A DNA stretch of 64,000 nt from Sorex araneus (GCF_027595985.1 NC_073306.1:155122472-155186471), one strand, 5' to 3'. Counted from the first letter of the stretch, positions 36,640 to 46,634 are shown. The notes: generated by a model from the sequence alone, not told the origin. Translations and numbers: made by a program.

Positions 36640-36725
36640 CAAGAATTTATACATAATCATGATAGTTTGTAAGTCTATAACTATATCTCACAGTGATTCA
36701 TTAAAATAAAAATTTAAAAAATAAT
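36640..36725 (+). mobile_element. L1 3' end sliver
   Basis: CATAATCATGATAGTTTGTAAG, CTATATCTCACAGTGATTCA and an A-rich tail: only the last 80 bp of L1. Confidence 0.75.
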
Positions 36726-36935
36726 TTAAAAAGCAGAATGATATAGAAAACAGAGCAGACTCTGGTGCTGGTATGGCACCTGAGAAAGGGGATGGGAAGG
36801 GAGTTTTATTGGGTAGAACAAGCCTCAGAATGGAATAAAGTGACAGGAGTCTATTTCTTACAGCAGAATTACTGTGAGAACTATAAAAGGAAGTCAGGGG
36901 ATCAAGCTATTAGACTTAAGATCATGAAACCAAGT

Positions 36936-37177
36936 CACTGTCACTGTCATCCCGTTGCTCATCAATTTGTTCGAGCGGGCACCAGTAACGTCTCTCATTG
37001 TGAGACTTATTGTTACTGTTTTTGGCATATCCAATATACCACGAGTAGCATGCCAGGCTCTGGCGTGCGGGCTTGATACTCTAGGTAGCTTGCCGGGCTC
37101 TCCGAGAGGGGCGGAGGAATTGAACATGGGTCTGCCGAGTGAAAGGCGAACGCCCTACTGCTGTGCTATCACGCCAG
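36936..37177 (-). mobile_element. SINE-R, young, with perfect 14-bp TSD
   Basis: Best reference copy of this class. Inverted tail (CACTGTCACTGTCATCCCG), RTE-derived TTGTTCGAGCGGGCACCAG, GGCATATCCAATATACC, GGTAGCTTGCCGGGCTC, CTCCGAGAGGGGCGG and the head to GTGCTATCACGCCAGC. TCATGAAACCAAGT is repeated at 36922-36935 and 37178-37191. Confidence 0.96.
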
Positions 37178-37299
37178 CTCATGAAACCAAGTATTTTTTT
37201 TCAAATTATCTTATAAGAAGATCTGCAAATGACATTTTCTTGGGGACACAGTCCAGAGCATTTATAATATTTTCAAGGGGTTCATGAACAAAGATGTGC

Positions 37300-37503
37300 T
37301 GGATTTTGTTTTTTACTTTTGGGATTTTGTTTTTGTGTTTTGTTGCGGAGAGGCCCAGCTATGTTCTAGGCTTACTTCTGGTTCTGTGCTCAAGGATCAC
37401 TCCAGGTAGAACTGGGTCATGAGTAGTACGGGTAGTGCTAGGGATTAACCTAGGTTGACTATCCAAGGCAAGTACCTTACCCACTGTACTATTTTTCTGG
37501 ACC
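37300..37503 (-). mobile_element. SINE-A, decayed
   Basis: GGCCCAGCTATGTTCTAGG, GGTTCTGTGCTCAAGG, CCTAGGTTGACTATCC, GCAAGTACCTTACCC and CTATTTTTCTGGACC in minus-strand SINE-A order; T-rich left end. Confidence 0.75.
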
Positions 37504-37965
37504 TAAAAGTTTTTTTAAAAAAAAACATCTTTTTTTAAAAACTTTTCTATAATCTATATTCTAGTAACCTATCTTATTATTTTACTCCTTGAAGTTTTAT
37601 GGCCCACATCAGATATAAAATCTGCCTCATTCTAAATTGCTGAATTGTTTTTTGAGATTCCCCATAACTGCCCAAGTACAATTTTATTTCTGATCAGTGC
37701 AAGACTAGTAACTAATAATTATGTAACTAGTAACTAGTAACTAGTAATTCATGCCCTTGTCTCATTGGCTCTCCATTCCATCTGGTACAGTCTAAGGTCA
37801 GAGGTCCACATCTGAAGTTCAGAATTGGGAATTCCCCACTTCAAACATTTTGTCATCCTTCACAGCTACTGAAAGAGTCCAGGAAAATACACAAAAGTGG
37901 TGGTGTTGGCAGGCAGGGAGGGGAAGGGTCGGGGTGCAGAGCAATAGCAATGTGGGCCAAGAGCT
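37504..37965. other. Unassigned DNA with a short AACTAGT tandem run
   Basis: AACTAGT-type units repeat about four times between 37705 and 37748. Otherwise unrecognised. Confidence 0.5.
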
Positions 37966-38083
37966 GATGGAAATAATACAATGTTCATCAACAATAGATA
38001 CATCAATCAATAAATTATATATCCATACATATATGATATATAACATATATATATACATGTGTAATGGAATACTATGCAGGTCT
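37966..38083 (+). repeat. Left arm of a 118-bp inverted repeat (L1-derived)
   Basis: GATGGAAATAATACAATG to ACTATGCAGGTCT. Nearly identical to the reverse complement of 38856-38975: by eye two substitutions and one 2-bp gap. The right end (AATGGAATACTATGCAGG) is L1 ORF2 sequence. The flanking bases diverge immediately inside. Confidence 0.92.
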
Positions 38084-38111
38084 TATTATTTGCATGCAGA
38101 AAAGTAGAGTT

Positions 38112-38253
38112 GGACGCCCAGCATCCCATATGGTCCTCAAAGCCCCACCAGAAGCAATTTCTGAGTGCAGAACAGGTAAGAACTAGTAAGAACTCCTGAG
38201 CATTGCTGGGTGTGACCCAAAAAAAGCAAAAAAAGAAAAGAAAAGAAAAAGAA
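38112..38253 (+). mobile_element. SINE-A, 5'-truncated
   Basis: Begins inside the body (GACGCCCAGCATCCC) and runs to GGGTGTGACCCAAAAAAAGC and an AAAAG-rich tail. Contains a small duplication (AAGAACTAGTAAGAACTCC). The tRNA-like head is missing. Confidence 0.88.
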
Positions 38254-38544
38254 GTGCACAAAAACTGTCACACAACAAACCCATGTCACGTTCTATTGCC
38301 ACTCACTTTGTTACCGAAAGGAGGAAAACTCAAGTCTTCCTTTGTCATCAGAAACAATGCTCATTTCCTGGCCTCACTGCCCTTTCTACTCTAAAATTTC
38401 TTTCTATCACCTCTTCTTCTGATCTCTCCCATGGCGTCATTTGAATCTATGTCTATTCTTCCATGATATAGAAATAACAGAAGTAATAATGGTGAGGGAA
38501 AGGAATGGACATTTTATTTTATTTTTTATTATTTTTGAAGTTTG

Positions 38545-38706
38545 TGTTTTGGAGCCATACCAAGTGGTGTTCAGGACTTACTCGTAACTATGAATTCAGG
38601 CATAACTCCTGATGGGTTAGAGGGATCAAATAGGGTGTGGTAATCAAACCCCACTTAGTCATGTGCAAGGCGACTTCCTTCCCTGCTATACTATCTCTCT
38701 GGCCTC
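38545..38706 (-). mobile_element. SINE-A, decayed
   Basis: GGAGCCATACCAAGTGG, GGACTTACTCGTAACT, GCAAGGCGACTTCC and CTATCTCTCTGGCC give minus-strand SINE-A order. Confidence 0.75.
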
Positions 38707-38734
38707 TAGGCATAGAACATTTGAAAAGCATTTA

Positions 38735-38975
38735 AGACTCACATCTGAGACAGATCATTTTATACTTGTGCTTTTCATTCTGACTAACTTCACTCAGCAT
38801 GATATTCTCCAGTTCTATCTATGTTGCTGCAAACTGCAAGAGTTTGCTCTTTCTTAGACCTGCATAGTATTCCATTACACATGTATATATATTTATGTTA
38901 TATATCATATGTGTATGGATATATAATTTATTGATTGATGTATCTGTTGTTGATGAACATTGTATTATTTCCATC
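38735..38975 (-). mobile_element. L1 ORF2 3' fragment
   Basis: TTCACTCAGCATGATATTC and GCATAGTATTCCATTACAC are the reverse complement of L1 ORF2 3' sequence; a TA-rich insert lies at 38880-38935. Its right part is the right arm of the inverted repeat. Confidence 0.8.
38856..38975 (-). repeat. Right arm of the inverted repeat
   Basis: Partner of 37966-38083; the 772-bp spacer holds two SINE-A copies in opposite orientations. Confidence 0.92.
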
Positions 38976-39037
38976 ATCGTCCTCCTCCTCCTCCTCCTCC
39001 TCCTCCTCATCATCATCATCATCATCATCATTATCAT
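38976..39037. repeat. (TCC)n(TCA)n microsatellite at an RTE-type tail
   Basis: About eight CTC units followed by nine TCA units, sitting exactly where the GTGATA tail repeats of the adjoining long RTE-tailed element should be. Confidence 0.93.
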
Positions 39038-39625
39038 CCCATCGATCATCGAATTTCTCGAGCGGTCTCAGTAATGTCTCCATTCGTCCTAGCCCTGAGA
39101 GTTTAGAAACCTCTTTACTTGTCCTTCCCAACGGTGCCACATTGGAGGCTCTTTCAGGGTCAGGGGAGTGAGACCCATTATTGTTATTTGTTTTGGCATA
39201 TGAATAAGGCACGGGGAGTTTGCCAGGCTCCCCCACGTGGGCAGAAAACTCTCAGTAGCTTTCCAGGTTCTCCGAGAGGGAGAAATAGGCTGTAAGATGT
39301 TGTTCTGGGAGCTTGGTTTTATAGTCTCTGGATGTTGGCTGTTGATGGGATTACATGTTGGATGGGGGTGAGGGCAGTTTCTGGGTATGACAGCCTAGCT
39401 AACTGGAAATTGGGGGAAAGAGGCCCAGTCCAAATCTGAACAGTCTTGGAAATCTCAGCCCCGGGTCCCGGAAGCCTGGGTTCCTCTGCCGGTTGGTTCC
39501 TAAATGTGTGAGGCTCGTCCAAACATGTGGAGAGGGTCCTTGGGCATGGCTGTGGCTGGATTCCAGAGGTCTTCAGTTGCCAGGGCTTTGCTCGGGGTGG
39601 GGAGGGAAACTCAACCCACCCCCTC
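39036..39625 (-). mobile_element. Long RTE-tailed element, near full length
   Basis: Tail side CATCGATCATCGAATTTCTC and CAGTAATGTCTCCATTCGTCC, then GTGCCACATTGGAGGC, GGCATATGAATAAGGC, GTAGCTTTCCAGGTTCTCC, and a long 5' part (GGGAGCTTGGTTTTATAG, CTGGATGTTGGCTG, AGAGGCCCAGTCC, CCTGGGTTCCTCTGC, CAAACATGTGGAGAG). The same order recurs at 50103-50850, defining a unit of about 590 bp. No open reading frame of substance. Confidence 0.9.
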
Positions 39626-39794
39626 CAAGGGGCTCAGGTGAAGACAACAGGCACGGGGGCAAGATATTGTTTCTGTATCTTGGATATTCTGCTTAGTGCA
39701 GTGATAAACATAGGTGTGCATATATCCTTTCAATTTACTGTTTTTGTGTTTGGGGATAAGTGTCAATAATTTTTTTTGGGGGGGGCATGAACTC

Positions 39795-40860
39795 TATAAT
39801 GCTTTTATTTTTTTATTTTATTGAATCACCATGTGGAAAGTTACAAAGTTCTCAGGCTTATGTCTCAGTTATACAATATTCAAAAACCCATCCCTTCACC
39901 AGTGCCCATATTCCACCACCAAAAACCCCAGTATACCACCCACCCCCGCCCCCCCACCCCCAACTGTGTAACTGATGAATTCCATTTCATTTTCTCTTTA
40001 CCTTGATTACATTCCATATTTCAACACAAAACTCACTATTGTTGTTGGAGTTTCCCCACAAGAAAGACAACCCTACTACCAAGGAAGCATTTGATAATTA
40101 GTTTTCCATTACTTATAATGAAGAGATATGTAGTCCCACTGCTCCAAGTACATAACTCTTTTTTTTTCTTTTCCTTTTTTTTTTCTCATTCCCCTTCCCA
40201 CACCTCATAATTTGGTGGACGCCACGCCGCGTTTCTCCCCGAAAATGGGAAACAACCGGGAAAGAGGGATATTTCCTCTTCTCAGCTGGCTTGGGCCTAT
40301 GGCTTAGTTCACAGTCTAGAGAAATGGCTTCTACTTTGATTACTGTCAATATTTCAACAAAAAACTCACTGTTATTGTTTGGAATTTCCCCCCAAAGTCA
40401 GACCTGCTAAAAAGGAACTGTTTCACATTGCTGACAATTAAGAGATGTTAAGTATCACATCCATGGCAGCGGCCGCTCAGTTTTGGAATTCTGTATAAAG
40501 TCCACGGAAAATTCTGCCAGAAATTGCATAGCCCAGCTCATAGCCCCAGTGCATTGCTGTAAGAAGCCACTCTGGGTGCCAAAACGGGTTAAAGGACCTC
40601 TGGAATCAAAGTCTTTAGGAGCAGAGGGTCCGTTTCTCACTCAGCAGCTCCGGATTTATCTGGGCTGAGGGTGTGCCGGGGATGGAATTTTTTTCGTCTC
40701 CACCCTGTTTTTCTGCACGGAAAATGGCAGCGGCAGCAATATCCACGTGGTGAAAACCACCTCTAAGACTCCTAACCCAGAGTTATACGTTTTTTGCAGT
40801 TTTTGGCTCATTGGCAATAAAATATAAGAATAAAATATAAGAATATTTTTTTTAGCTCAA
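39795..40860 (-). mobile_element. Composite element, near full length
   Basis: Minus-strand order: GC-rich 5' part with CpGs and AAAATGG-type words (40480-40800); a first AATATTTC...AACTCACTGTTATTG block; ACGCCGCGTTTC-type middle; purine tract (T/C-rich on plus, 40157-40200). Then come a second, related block (AACACAAAACTCACTATTG), the C-rich tract (39940-39962) and the L1-like end (CATGTGGAAAGTTACAAAG, poly(A)). A diverged copy follows at 40880-41725 and a truncated TSD-flanked copy lies at 27580-27898. No coding capacity is seen. It could be a nonautonomous L1-driven family or an L1 lineage with deleted ORFs. Confidence 0.8.
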
Positions 40861-40879
40861 CATTTTTTTTACATGTGCA

Positions 40880-41725
40880 ACATTTATTTTTTTTTTAACT
40901 TTTTATTAAATCACCATGTGGAAAGTTACAAAGTTCTCAGGCTTATGTCTCAGTTATACAATATTCAAACACCCATCCCTTCACCAGTGCCCATATTCCA
41001 CCACCAGAAACCCCAGTATACCCCCGCCCCCACCCCGTACCCCCTACTCTATAACTAATGAATTTCACTTCATTTTTTCTTTACCTTGATTACATTCCAT
41101 AATTCAACACAAAACTCACTATAGTTGTTAGAGTTTCCAACCAAGAGAGACAGACCTACTACATTTGATGATTAGTTTTTCATTGCTGGAAATGAAGAAA
41201 TATGTAGCCCCACTGCTACAAGTACATAACTCTCTCTCTCTCTCTCTCCTTTTTTTTCCCTTTTTCCTTTTCCCTTTTTTTTTTTTCCTTTTTCCCCCTC
41301 ATCCTCCTTCCAGTGCCTCATAGTATGGTGTACGCCACCGCCGCGTTGGCCAGCATGGGGCTTTTGCTTAGTTCACAGTCCAGAGAGGTGGCTGCTACAT
41401 TGAAAACTTTCATTATTTCAACAAAAACTTACTGTTATTATTTGGAGTTTCCCCCCCAAGTCAGACCTGTTCAAAAGGAACCATTTCACATTGCTGACAA
41501 TTATAAATGTTAAGTCGCGCGGGCATCCGCGCGGTTTTGGATTTCTGTATAAAGTCCAGGGAAAATTCTGCCACATGCTGGAACCCCAATTCCTAAAGCT
41601 GTCTCTGGTTCCCGCTCATTCCACATCCACCGGCTCTGCAGAGGCATGGGCACCCGGGCCGAAAACCCGGCCGGCCGGCTGGAGCACCGGCCCCGGCGGG
41701 GGCTCAAAATATAAGAAATTTTAAA
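40880..41725 (-). mobile_element. Composite element, second tandem copy
   Basis: Same block order and orientation as its neighbour: L1-like end (40895-40990), C-rich tract (41018-41041), AACACAAAACTCACTATAG block, CT/pyrimidine tract (41228-41300), AACAAAAACTTACTGTTATT block, and a GC-rich 5' end (41514-41703) with CCGGCCGGCCGG. The 5' GC-rich part differs from copy one, while both end at a GGCTC...AAAATATAAGAA junction. Confidence 0.8.
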
Positions 41726-42363
41726 AAAGAAACTAATTTAAAAATAAAATCAAACCAAAATGAATTATTTAATTTCTATTTTTAAAGTTTTAGCAACAAA
41801 ACTTTATTTTCTTTTACAAACATAAAGATCCATATTAAGCAAGAATGAAATTAATTTTCTTTTTTGCATTTTCTTACACAATTCTACAGGATATGTTTTA
41901 TGTGCATCAAATTATTGTGAACAAATAACATGTGAAGTAGCTACTATTAATATCTTGATCTAGAATTATAAAATGTATGCTTATATTACAGATTTTAAGA
42001 AGCTATTCCATTCCCCCTCTTATTAGTTTTTCTGGTTAATTTCTCATAGTATCAAACTTACACATTATATTTTATCATAAGTATATATGTATAAAAAGTA
42101 TATATGAGTTTCAGTACATATATAGTTTTAGACATCTACAGGAGTCTTGAAATTTATACCTCATGTATAAGAGGCACTTCTGTACTACAGAAAATGATTT
42201 GATAGTCTGTGTTAAGAAGATACTGGTGATCCTTCAGCAAGAAGTTAAGCAGAACAAAATAAAATTCTTAAGAAAAGACAAAAGAAAGCAGGTAAAGGTG
42301 ATGCTTATATAAATACATTTGAATTAATCAAAGAAGGATTTGGACCAGTCTCTACCATTTATT
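41726..42363. other. Unassigned AT-rich DNA
   Basis: No recognised element; (TTTA)n-like run just before 42390. Confidence 0.4.
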
Positions 42364-42367
42364 TCAC

Positions 42368-42745
42368 TTATTTATTTATTTATTTTATTGAATCTCCGTG
42401 AGCTACACTTACAAAGCTTTCATTTTTGAGTTTCAGTCATATAATAATCAGACACCCGTCCCTCCACCAGTGTACATTTTCCACCACCAATGACTCCAGG
42501 ATCTCTAACCCCCCATTCCCTGTCCACCCCACCCCTGCCTCTATGGCAGACAGTTTCCCTCTTACACTCTCTCTATTTAGAAGCATTATTTTTGCAATAC
42601 ATATACTGAGAGACATCATGTTTGGTCCTTTATCTACTTTCAGCACACATCTCCCATCCCGAGCAATCCCTCCCACCATCATTGACTTAGTGATCCCTTG
42701 TCTATCCCAGGTAACTTCTCCCCCAGCACATGAGGCAGACTTTGG
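42368..42745 (-). mobile_element. L1 3' UTR, 5'-truncated
   Basis: TTATTGAATCTCCGTGAG, CATCCCTCCACCAGTG-like (CCGTCCCTCCACCAGTG), C-rich tract and GAGACATCATGTTTGGTCC follow L1 3' UTR in reverse; closest to the copy at 30150-30560. Confidence 0.9.
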
Positions 42746-42892
42746 TCTAAATCATTTATTATAAAAACATCTGTATAATTGAAAAATATCTACCCCATTA
42801 CAAATGTATTCCTCATTCTAACATACTTTTTGGCAATGTCATGCATCCACATTCTCAAAACTACATTTCATATTCATTTCGTCAAACAGTAC

Positions 42893-43060
42893 ATTTGTTT
42901 GTTTGGGGACCACACTGGTGTTGTTTAGGAGTTACTCCTGGCTCTGACCTCAGGAATCAATCTTGGAAGTGCTCTGGAGACCATGTGGAATGCCAAGGAT
43001 TGAATCTGGGTTGGCCCCATGCAAGACAAGCACTATACCTGCTGTAGAATTTCTCCAGCT
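42893..43060 (-). mobile_element. SINE-A, decayed
   Basis: GGGGACCACACTGGTG, GGAGTTACTCCTGGCTCTG, GAATCTGGGTTGGCC, GCAAGACAAGCAC and TTTCTCCAGCTC in minus-strand order. Confidence 0.85.
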
Positions 43061-43280
43061 CAGTAAAATAGCACTATTTAGAGAGTTATTATTTCTCATT
43101 TGAATTGTTCAAGTGGAAAACATCAACTATGTGGAGCTGAAATACCAAATATTTGACTGAGAATGTTGACCCACCTCTGTACTATAGTTTGGAGATATTC
43201 ATGTGTAATCACATACCAGATTACAATGGTCTTCAGACTATGGAAAATTTAGTGTTGCTTTCATATCAATGCTATTCATG

Positions 43281-43281
43281 A

Positions 43282-43309
<28 letters not shown>
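43281..43309. repeat. (CA)n microsatellite
   Basis: About 14 CA units. Confidence 0.95.
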
Positions 43310-43313
<4 letters not shown>

Positions 43314-43569
43314 CTCCAGTATCGTCATAATAATTCAAACACTCAAAAGTGTTCATTAAATGAGTTAATGAATTAGTAAGAAGAGAAATGAATAAGTAAC
43401 TTGCTAGACAGAAGAGATAAATGTACTTGTACACAAGTGTACACAAGTAAATAGAAATTAGGTTTTATGTAGTAATGAAATTAGTATGCATATTCATTGG
43501 AGAATAAATGAAATAAGAAAACCTTTCTAAAAATGATCTCTCTATGAGGATATATATATACTTTTCGAA

Positions 43570-44165
43570 TTCACAACACCCATCTATCCTTGGCCAACTA
43601 TAAGACCAAGATGACTACCCTCTGACATCCTGATGGATCTATTACATCTTCCAGAAGGACAATGAAGAAGGTTATCCACGACTTCTACTTGGATCTCTTC
43701 AGTAGCCACATCCACCTACCCACATACCAAATTCTGCAGGATGGATATGTCGTTCCCAGTGTTCTCCCTTCCAAAATCCAACACGCCATTTCATTGGTAA
43801 AGAAGCTTATAGCACCCGGTCCAGACAAGGTCAGACCTGAAAACCTGAAGAATGCGCCATCAGTACTTGTCAATACAAGTACTGTATTGTATGGCTCAGC
43901 TCTTCACACAGTACCTCTCTGGATGCAAGGTTCGATCCCAATGGGAAACCAGCAGGACCGTTGTGTTGTACAAGAAGGGAGATATCCATAACATCGGCAA
44001 CTATTGCCTGATCTGCCTATTGTCCGTCATCTAAAAGTTATTCACTCGGGTCATCCTGAATAGGATTGGCAGAACACTAGATGAAGGACAACCATGTGAG
44101 CAAGCCAGGTTCCTAAAAGAATTCAGCACAATCTACCATATCCACACAGTGACCAAACTCATTAA
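43570..44165 (+). mobile_element. RTE-clade LINE fragment, N-terminal part of the RT domain
   Basis: Plus-strand pseudogene piece of a non-LTR reverse transcriptase. Readable blocks: M-K-K-V-I-H-D-F-Y-L-D-L-F (43662-43700), A-P-G-P-D-K-V-R-P-E (43807-43836), W-E-T-S-R-T-V-V-L-Y-K-K-G-D (43945-43986), G-N-Y (RT region 1) and L-N-R-I-G-R-T-L-D-E (about 44058-44087). Q-A-R-F and F-S-T-I follow before it breaks off. In-frame damage includes a stop after the L-S-V-I block (44034) and frameshifts near 43850-43950. The D-E-G-Q-P-C region overlaps the 5' end of the RTE copy at 63950, showing the same family. No catalytic motif A-C is included. Confidence 0.88.
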
Positions 44166-44270
44166 AGATTGCACTCATCTGTAGAATATAAAGTAACAAA
44201 ATAGGACACTAACACCCAAGAATAGTAAAGATTAGAACCACGGGTTTACTCCATGGTTTGTAAGCCATTA
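44166..44270 (+). mobile_element. L1 3' UTR piece joined to the RTE fragment
   Basis: AGATTGCACTCATCTGTAG, ACACTAACACCCAAGAATAG and TTTACTCCATGGTTTG match L1 at about 11088-11180. It follows the RTE fragment without a gap and in the same orientation. Confidence 0.85.
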
Positions 44271-44736
44271 AGGTTTACCTTTAAAGACACTTACACTAAT
44301 GGAAATTATGACAGAATTTGCATTTGGTATTGTGATAGAACAATTAATTCATAGTTGAAAGAGTGAAGGAAGATGTACTGATGTTGGAAAATGTTACAAA
44401 GGCAAAAGGGAACTGGTCAAATGTAAAATGGAATATTAGATGGAGCCAGTTTGGTTCAAATTCCCATCAGACAGAATGACTAAGGAAAGTGTAAGAAACA
44501 TTTAAGTAGCTGCACCTCACTGAGCAGAACCTTTTAGTTATGAATATAAATGTAAACCTCATAGAGGGCACTCCATACTGAACCGAATGACAAACTGAGG
44601 TTGAACTGTGGAGATCTTTGAACATTCCAAAATCTTTCCTTATAATCAGCTTTTAAGATACCTCAGGGAATTAAATAAATTATTATATTTTAAATATACC
44701 AATACTAATCTATTAATTTTAATGTAAATTTAATAT
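44271..44736. other. Unassigned DNA
   Basis: No recognised element. Confidence 0.4.
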
Positions 44737-44890
44737 AGCGGGGCAAAAGAATACAGTAGCTCAAGCACTTTCCTTGCTCCTGGCCAACCCAGGATATAGT
44801 CCAGGCACTTGTATGTTCCTTGAGCACTGCCAGGAGTGATCACTCTCAGGAGTAAGTACTGAGAACCTTTGGCTGTGGCCCAAAATACCC
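44737..44890 (+). mobile_element. SINE-A, decayed
   Basis: GGGGCAAAAGAATACAGTAG, CCTTGCTCCTGGCC, GAGCACTGCCAGGAGTGAT and GGCTGTGGCCCAAAA in order. Confidence 0.8.
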
Positions 44891-46303
44891 CCATATTTGG
44901 TGAATACTTGATTTATTTAGTATGTACATTATAAACAATTATATAAATAAATGAATTTATGTATTAATAATTACAAAAGTGTATTTTTTAATATTTATTA
45001 TAAAGATCTTAATCTTTGTACAGTTTTATCTTACTGACTGACATAAAAACCTTAAAAATATTGCCAAAATGTGTGAGAAAAAAAGGCTGTATTTATGCAC
45101 TACATAAAAATATTTAATAAGTGTTTAAATATTTTAAAATACTTAAGGAAAATAACTATTTTCCTTAAAGAAAGATATCTCTGTTTTCCTTAAAAAGAAA
45201 GATCACAAAAGATGGAGGACAAAACATGTATGGGAACAATAAATTCAACACTTAAATTCCACTCCATTAAAGTGCGAAGGGAGTGTCTTACCAGAATCAA
45301 ACTCAGGTGACTAGAAGTTGCACAAATAAGCTTGTATGCTAGGTGGACCTAGAAATCTCCATCAGAGGTTTGCAAAGTAGGACTGGGCTTTCTAACTATA
45401 GCCCAACTCCAATCCAACTCCAATTTAGTGATAGCTCTTGATATCACCAAATCCCACGTCTTCTCACCACATCAACCACTGAATCATAGTTGAGTTCAGT
45501 ACTGTTTGGATTGCTAAGGCTATGTGTTCTGGCTCTTAAAATATAAATGCTAATGTTCCCAGAGAAACAGTGGAGGATCAGAAGAGCTGATATATTCAAG
45601 AGTTTCATTCTAACAGTCCATTCTCCTAAAGAAATTCATACTAGGTCTGATACATTTATTAAGGTAGTGGTGAATTAAAAAGAGGGAGAAAGCAAAAACA
45701 ATCTAACAATAAATATAACTGAAGAATCATGAGACACTACCTTAGTTGTGTATATTTGGATATTTAGACCTCTTGAAATATATATTTAGTAATCAATCAA
45801 GTTACCGCAGGATCTTTGGAAGAGTTAGGAGGAAGTACTTGAGCTCGAATCCTTTTGGTTTTGTCTTTGTTGTGGGATATAAAAAGAATTTACCAGGAGC
45901 TCAAGATGGTTTAGGAAGAGCAAAGTCACTTTGTTGAGAGTGTACCGGGGAGACACACAGTGGTGACCTCTTGGGGCGGGCTTAGAGAGTACTTGTTCCA
46001 GTGTGTTTCTGGACTGCTGTGGGCAAAAGACTGCTTTCTCTAGATTGGTTAGTCCGTGGAGGGAGTGAGTAGAACTGTACTCAATTTTATACAGCTTTGG
46101 AAGAGAGTAAATTTCGTAAGAGAGAAAACTATATATAAAATATTCTATGGTAATCGTATAAAAAAGAATAAGCAATACGTATAATACTGTGGATCAACTA
46201 CAGAAGGTTCCGAGACAACCATAATAAAATGTACCTAAAAAATTTAACCCTATCCCAGGAAAAAATACTGTGGCCAATTCTAGAAATTTGTGTGGCACAA
46301 GCA
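44891..46303. other. Unassigned DNA with a GC-richer, possibly LTR-derived block
   Basis: About 45870-46060 is GC-richer than the flanks and contains AAGATGG, GGGGAGACACACAGTGG and TCTTGGGGCGGGC. It could be part of an LTR, but no termini are visible. The rest is AT-rich and unrecognised. Confidence 0.35.
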
Positions 46304-46355
46304 TTATATATATATATATATATGTATAATACATATATATATATATATATATATA
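46304..46355. repeat. (TA)n microsatellite, SINE insertion site
   Basis: Two TA runs around TGTATAATAC, ending directly at the SINE head. Confidence 0.95.
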
Positions 46356-46590
46356 TGGGCTGGAGCAATAGTACAGCGGTTGAGCTTTAGCCTTTCACAT
46401 GGCCAACCCATGTCCGATTACTCCACCCTTCTCGGAGAGCCCGGCAAGCTTCTGAGAGTATGGAGCCCGCACGGCAGAACCTGGCAAACTACCTGTGTAT
46501 ATTGGATATGCCAAAAACAGTAACAATAAGTCTCTCAATGAGAGACGTTACTGGTGCCCGCTCGAACAAATCAATGAGCAACGGGATGAC
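46356..46590 (+). mobile_element. SINE-R inserted in a TA repeat
   Basis: GGGCTGGAGCAATAGTACAG head, CTTCTCGGAGAGCCCGG body, ATTGGATATGCC, then the RTE-derived tail GAGAGACGTTACTGGTG...CGGGATGACAGACAG. The tail still encodes R-R-Y-W-C-P-L-E-Q-I-N-E-Q-R-D-D. TA repeats lie on both sides, so the exact TSD cannot be set. Confidence 0.95.
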
Positions 46591-46634
46591 AGACAGATAT
46601 ATATATATATATATATATATATATCTGTCTGTCA
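46587..46634. repeat. 48-bp perfect palindrome, (TA)n centre
   Basis: TGACAGACAGAT, a central TA run, then ATCTGTCTGTCA. Formed by the SINE tail and its mirror on the far side of the TA array; followed by TA and CA repeats to about 46665. Confidence 0.93.

Noticed and set aside
36936-37191. Regularly recurring direct repeats across the window, considered as a CRISPR-like array
   Set aside because: The repeats are dispersed SINEs with TSDs in a mammalian genome; there is no short repeat-spacer periodicity.
38935-39171. Poly-serine/poly-aspartate/glutamate open frames
   Set aside because: Direct translation of the (TCC)n(TCA)n microsatellite.
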